Source of the DNA: JAAZMA01 sp036720245 | GTDB lineage: Bacteria; Bacillota; Clostridia; Tissierellales; Tepidimicrobiaceae | Direction: 5' to 3' | Length of the DNA: 20,748 nt | NCBI GenBank assembly: GCA_036720245.1 | Contig: DAIMNI010000039.1 | Location: 1 to 20,748 of the forward strand | Shown: positions 17,531 through 20,748 of the stretch, one piece after another | Layout: every line of letters starts with the position of its first letter | How positions within the stretch are numbered: the stretch's first letter is position 1 | Notes under the pieces: model-generated | Seen by the model: the letters and a program-made list of their open reading frames with translations, nothing else | The model's database searches: none | What the model was told of the DNA's origin: nothing | Translations under genes and position numbers: made by a program

Positions 17531-17918
17531 CTTTTATATTTTCTTTATATTTTAGTTTTAGTGCTTTTTTTCCATTTTTTTCTGCCTTTTTAGAAATCAA
17601 ACCATCTTTTCGCTTTTCTTTTAACTTCTTTTTTTCTGCCTTAAGCTTTTCTTTTTGGTCAATCTTATATTCTTTTATTTCTAATTTAATTTTCTTTTCT
17701 TCTTCTGAATCTATATTTTTTCTTTCCTCTAAGGCCTTCTCTATAGCTAAGTTCTCTGTTTCTATATAATCAATTATTTTAGGCAAATCTTCTAAAATTA
17801 ATTTATTTTTTTCGTATTCCAGTTTCGAATCATAGTCTAGGTCTTTAGTTTTGCCATGGAGTTTTACTTTTTCTTCGGATTTTAACAATTGCTTTTTAAG
17901 TCTTTCGACTTTGCTCAA
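17531..17918 (-). CDS. malF: N-terminal charged coiled-coil extension of MalF (split off by assembly gap)
   Basis: As deposited, this frame runs from TTG 17918 to a stop at 17496 (140 residues). Its last 11 residues (APCAPSRRVVS) come from the foreign segment at 17481-17530 and should be ignored. The genuine 129 residues are almost all Lys, Glu, Leu and Ile (KAEKKKLKEKRKDG, SEEEKKIKLEIKEYK), with no membrane segment or signal, consistent with a long charged helix or coiled coil. The last codons, KLKYKENIK, repeat exactly in frame on the far side of the gap, where the frame runs into MalF. GGAGGG nine bases before TTG 17918 supports the start. The gene follows the binding-protein gene after hairpin copy 4. 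The extension's role is unknown. Confidence 0.75.
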
Positions 17919-17946
17919 ATCATTTCCCTCCCTTTTTCAATTGAAG

Positions 17947-17983
17947 AAAGGTGGCAAACAAAACGTCCCTTTGCCACCTCTTT
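17947..17983 (-). terminator. Hairpin element copy 4, between binding protein and permease genes
   Basis: The stem GGTGGCAAA/TTTGCCACC (17950-17958 with 17970-17978) closes the same 11-base loop as in the other copies. One stem pair differs from copies 1-3 in both arms (A-T replaced by G-C), which keeps the pairing. The following tail is only TTTCTTC, so it is a weak terminator at best. Placed between malE and malF, it could lower permease expression relative to the binding protein or protect the malE mRNA end. Confidence 0.75.
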
Positions 17984-17992
17984 GTCAATTAA

Positions 17993-19318
17993 TTAAAAGT
18001 TGCCCATCATGGAGTCAAAGGATGCTTTTACTTCTTTATATGCGTCTTCTACAGTAGCTGGTTTAGTATTTGGCCAGGATAGTATAGAGTTTTTCCAAAT
18101 ATCCCATACTGAACCCCATTCTAAGAATAATGGTCTTGCTGGTGCATCTTCATAGGATTTAATAACTGCATCAATTACTTTTTTATCTGTTTCAGATAAA
18201 TCTGATGCTGCATAAGTTGAAGCTGGAACATTTTCTAAAATTTTTCCAGTAGCCTTAAAGAAATCTACTGCATATTCTGGATTTACAACTTCTTCTATAA
18301 ATTTTTGTGCCAAAAGCATTTTTTCTTCATTATCTTCATTCCTAGAGTTCACTGCTAAACCCCATCCACCTTTCCAGTGTGCTAGTGGTTTGCCATTTAT
18401 TGTTACTTTATCAATTGGCAATATTTCTAAATCCTCTCCATTATTAGCTAAATTAGATAAACTTCCTGTAGACCAAGGCCCTTCAAGTCTTAAGGATGTA
18501 TTTCCTCCAGTTGCATAGGCTTCGTCCATATAACCCCAAGCTGCATCGCTGTCCCATAGGGAAGTTTTTAATTCATCATGAGCTTTCCAATAATTGAATA
18601 ATGCTGTAAATAATTCTTGTTTTTCACTTGGCAATTCTTCAAAATCTAAAGTTAAATCGGAGAATAATTCACCATCATCTGTTTTACCTAATAATTCTAT
18701 ATCAGCTGAATTGGTCATAGCTACCCCAAACCAAGCGTCAAAAGCTGGTATTAACATATCTTCTGCTTCTAATTCTGTAAATTCAATATCATTTGATAAA
18801 TCTATATTATGTGCTTCTGCATTAGATTTATTGGCAAATATAATTAGAGTTTCAATATTCATAGGGAATGCCAAATAATCTCCTTCAACATTAAAGTTTC
18901 CACCTAAACCTTCATCATAATTGTCAAATCCACCTACATTTTTAGCCATAGTCTTAGCATCAATGCCTGTCAAAGCTTCGTTTTGTGATAAACCATAAAT
19001 TCTATCTGCTGGTATTGCAAATACATCTGCTACGTCTTTATTTGTAATATCTGTAGAATCTAATACATCTAAATGGTCAAAAGATGGTACCTTAATAAAT
19101 TCGATATTTGCATCAGGATATACTTCTAAAACTCTAGCCTTTGCAGCCTCATAATGAGGTACCCAATCTTCCTCTACCTGTACAGTAATAGTTTCTGTAA
19201 TTTTTATATCATCAGTAACTTCGGGTTTGTCATCAACTGTGGCAGGTTCCTTTTTACCACAGCCCACTATAGACATAGATAGTGTTAAGATTAATAAAAA
19301 AGTGATAAATTTTTTCAT
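17993..19318 (-). CDS. malE: Maltodextrin-type extracellular solute-binding lipoprotein (MalE-like)
   Basis: This is the receptor of the CUT1 importer, 441 residues. It has a lipoprotein signal peptide with the lipidated cysteine at 20 (SIVGC), then an acidic linker and a family 1 solute-binding fold. Recognisable stretches are FDHLDVLDSTDITNKDVADVFAIPADRIY, YLAFPMNIETLIIFANKS and LAHWKGGWGLAVNSRN, with ARPLFLEWGSVWDIWKNSI near the C-terminus, a typical MalE-like ligand-pocket and closing region. The ATG has AGGAGGG upstream and lies only 18 bases after the glycogen phosphorylase stop, so they share a transcript. A maltodextrin ligand is inferred from the context. Confidence 0.93.
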   Translation of the reverse strand: MKKFITFLLILTLSMSIVGCGKKEPATVDDKPEVTDDIKITETITVQVEEDWVPHYEAAKARVLEVYPDANIEFIKVPSFDHLDVLDSTDITNKDVADVFAIPADRIYGLSQNEALTGIDAKTMAKNVGGFDNYDEGLGGNFNVEGDYLAFPMNIETLIIFANKSNAEAHNIDLSNDIEFTELEAEDMLIPAFDAWFGVAMTNSADIELLGKTDDGELFSDLTLDFEELPSEKQELFTALFNYWKAHDELKTSLWDSDAAWGYMDEAYATGGNTSLRLEGPWSTGSLSNLANNGEDLEILPIDKVTINGKPLAHWKGGWGLAVNSRNEDNEEKMLLAQKFIEEVVNPEYAVDFFKATGKILENVPASTYAASDLSETDKKVIDAVIKSYEDAPARPLFLEWGSVWDIWKNSILSWPNTKPATVEDAYKEVKASFDSMMGNF

Positions 19319-19336
19319 TTTATTCCCTCCTATTTT

Positions 19337-20692
19337 TTAAATATCCCAAATCTCACTAGCATACTCTTTAACTGTTCTGTCAGAACTAAATCCTCCTGCA
19401 TTAGCTAAGTTCATCCAACACATTTGGGCCCATTTCATTTTATCTTTGTAGAGAATATCTACTTTTTTCTGGGTTTCTCTATAGCTATTAAAATCTTTTA
19501 ATAAATAGTATTCATCAGCTCTATACCAAGATGCCCCTTTTAACAGAGAGTCGTAAATTTCCCTAAACATATAAGTACCACCATCATCAAAAGTACCATC
19601 TATCAAAGTATCTACTACCCTTTTTAATCCCTCTACTTCCTTATAGTATTTCATTGGATCATAGTCTTTCTGAATTTTTTCAATATCTTCTATAGTCATA
19701 CCAAAGATAAAATTATTTTCTAGCCCTGCTGCCTCCACTATTTCAATATTAGCCCCATCTAATGTGCCAATAGTGGGAGTACCATTTAACATAAACTTCA
19801 TATTACCTGTACCAGAGGCCTCCTTTCCCGCAGTAGAAATTTGTTCTGAAATATCTGCTGCTACAAATAACTTTTCTCCATAACTTACTCCATAATTAGT
19901 TGCAAATACTATTTTAATTTTGCCATCAATACTTTTGTCATTGTTGATTAGCTCTTTAATTTCATTTATATATTTTATTACCCCCTTTGCTCTAAAATAC
20001 CCTGGTGCTGCTTTCCCTCCAAATATAAAAGTCCTTTCTATATCCATATTCGGATTTTTCTTTAATCTAAAATATAAATCTAATATATGAAAGGCATTTA
20101 ATAATTGCCTTTTATATTCATGAAACCTTTTAATCTGGATATCATATATGGAATCTATATTTATTTTTATATTTTCCTTATCCCAAATATAATTTGCCAA
20201 TTCTACCTTTTTTCTGTCTTTAATCTTTAAAAATTCCTGTAAAACCTTTTCATTATCTTTGTATCTTTCTAATTTTTTTAATTCCTCTAAGTTTATAATC
20301 CAATTATCTGAATCTAATAATTCGGTAATAAAGTCTGCCAGTTCTGGATTAGCCTTAAGTAGCCATCGTCTTTGGGTAACACCATTGGTTTTATTGTTAA
20401 ACTTTTCAGGATATAATCTATACCAATTATTTAATTTCCTTTTAACTAAAATATCTGAATGGATTTTAGCTACCCCATTGGTAGAATGACTGCCATAAAT
20501 AGATAAATAAGCAGAATTTATATTATTATTTTTAATTATTCTATAGTCCTCAATTTCTTCTTTATCAATTCCCTTATCTTCAATTTCTAAAATCAATCTT
20601 TTATCTATTTCTTTAACTATTTCATATACCTCTTCTGCCACTAATTTATAAATTTCAATAGGCCACTGTTCTAAAGCCTCTCTCATTATGGT
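19337..20692 (-). CDS. glgP: Glycogen/maltodextrin phosphorylase, C-terminal part only
   Basis: GlgP releases glucose-1-phosphate from alpha-1,4-glucans using pyridoxal phosphate. Only the C-terminal part is present: about 451 residues against roughly 800 in the family. It begins at the conserved segment that normally reads NHT(I/V)xxEALExWP, here TIMREALEQWPIEIY. Family landmarks are NGVTQRRWLLKANPELA, IYDIQIKRFHEYKRQLLN, FGGKAAPGY, and STAGKEASGTGNMKF with the PLP-binding lysine. An ATG at 20686 could give a 449-residue frame, but it lies inside the conserved region and has no clear ribosome binding site, so it is not a real start. Similarity stops at about 20692; beyond it is unrelated sequence with an in-frame stop. 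Truncation by a mobile-element insertion or an assembly error is likely. Confidence 0.9.
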   Translation of the reverse strand, partial: TIMREALEQWPIEIYKLVAEEVYEIVKEIDKRLILEIEDKGIDKEEIEDYRIIKNNNINSAYLSIYGSHSTNGVAKIHSDILVKRKLNNWYRLYPEKFNNKTNGVTQRRWLLKANPELADFITELLDSDNWIINLEELKKLERYKDNEKVLQEFLKIKDRKKVELANYIWDKENIKINIDSIYDIQIKRFHEYKRQLLNAFHILDLYFRLKKNPNMDIERTFIFGGKAAPGYFRAKGVIKYINEIKELINNDKSIDGKIKIVFATNYGVSYGEKLFVAADISEQISTAGKEASGTGNMKFMLNGTPTIGTLDGANIEIVEAAGLENNFIFGMTIEDIEKIQKDYDPMKYYKEVEGLKRVVDTLIDGTFDDGGTYMFREIYDSLLKGASWYRADEYYLLKDFNSYRETQKKVDILYKDKMKWAQMCWMNLANAGGFSSDRTVKEYASEIWDI

Positions 20693-20748
20693 AACTTAAT
20701 TGCAAAACTAAAATAGACCCCTTTTTGCATTGCAGTCTAATTTAGTTT
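20693..20748. repeat. Unrelated sequence at window end with a 14-base inverted repeat
   Basis: These 56 bases do not continue glycogen phosphorylase. Arms AAACTAAAATAGAC (20705-20718) and GTCTAATTTAGTTT (20735-20748) are inverted repeats with one mismatch, around a 16-base spacer containing TGCATTGCA. The right arm ends exactly at the window edge. It could be the end of an insertion sequence or a mis-joined contig end. No transposase is visible. Confidence 0.45.

Noticed and set aside
17932..17950. TTCAATTGAA palindrome upstream of MalF as the LacI-family operator
   Set aside because: It lacks the central CG typical of LacI-family operators, overlaps the tail of hairpin copy 4, and is short and AT-rich enough to occur by chance.
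8867..17978. Four 29-base repeats as a CRISPR-like array
   Set aside because: The length fits a CRISPR repeat, but the copies are kilobases apart, each at a gene end, and there are no spacers of uniform size and no cas genes.

Overview
The window is AT-rich, and every recognisable gene is on the minus strand. A low-GC Firmicute is suggested by the TTG/GTG starts, strong AGGAGG-type ribosome binding sites, lipoprotein-anchored binding proteins and intrinsic terminators. Amino-acid transport plus a probable formiminoglutamate enzyme would fit an amino-acid-fermenting clostridium such as Tissierellales, but the genus is inference. A run of ten N with a foreign 50-base segment beside it marks this as draft or metagenome-derived sequence.

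Region 1 (1-8327), read right to left. A histidine kinase with an extracellular amino-acid-binding domain (6217-8157) is followed by an NtrC-class, sigma-54-dependent response regulator (4844-6202) and a terminator. Next comes a complete branched-chain-amino-acid-type ABC transporter, livK-H-M-G-F (62-4682), and then the first 15 codons of a probable glutamate formimidoyltransferase (1-46). A near-consensus -24/-12 sigma-54 promoter lies in front of livK. Two TATGCATA palindromes lie about 87 and 114 bases upstream of it, the usual distance for an NtrC-type enhancer. The kinase, regulator, enhancer, promoter, transporter and catabolic gene therefore look like one nutrient-response circuit.

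Region 2 (8328-12950) holds a small unrecognised protein, a secreted SLH-like/beta-propeller-like protein broken by one frameshift, and a dCache-type chemoreceptor with an unusual lysine-rich N-terminal extension.

Region 3 (12951-20748) is a maltodextrin-type operon. In transcription order it has the C-terminal part of glycogen phosphorylase, a lipoprotein sugar-binding protein, MalF, MalG, an MsmX/MalK-type ATPase and a LacI-family regulator. MalF is split in the deposited sequence by the N gap and by 50 bases of an unrelated gene of higher GC, whose translation resembles citramalate synthase. A 26-base identity on both sides rejoins it in frame to a 603-residue MalF with a long charged N-terminal extension.

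Four copies of a 29-base hairpin with an invariant loop sit just after four of the stop codons in regions 2 and 3. One copy carries a compensatory base-pair change. They look like a family of terminator-type elements. No rRNA, tRNA, CRISPR array or intact mobile element was seen.
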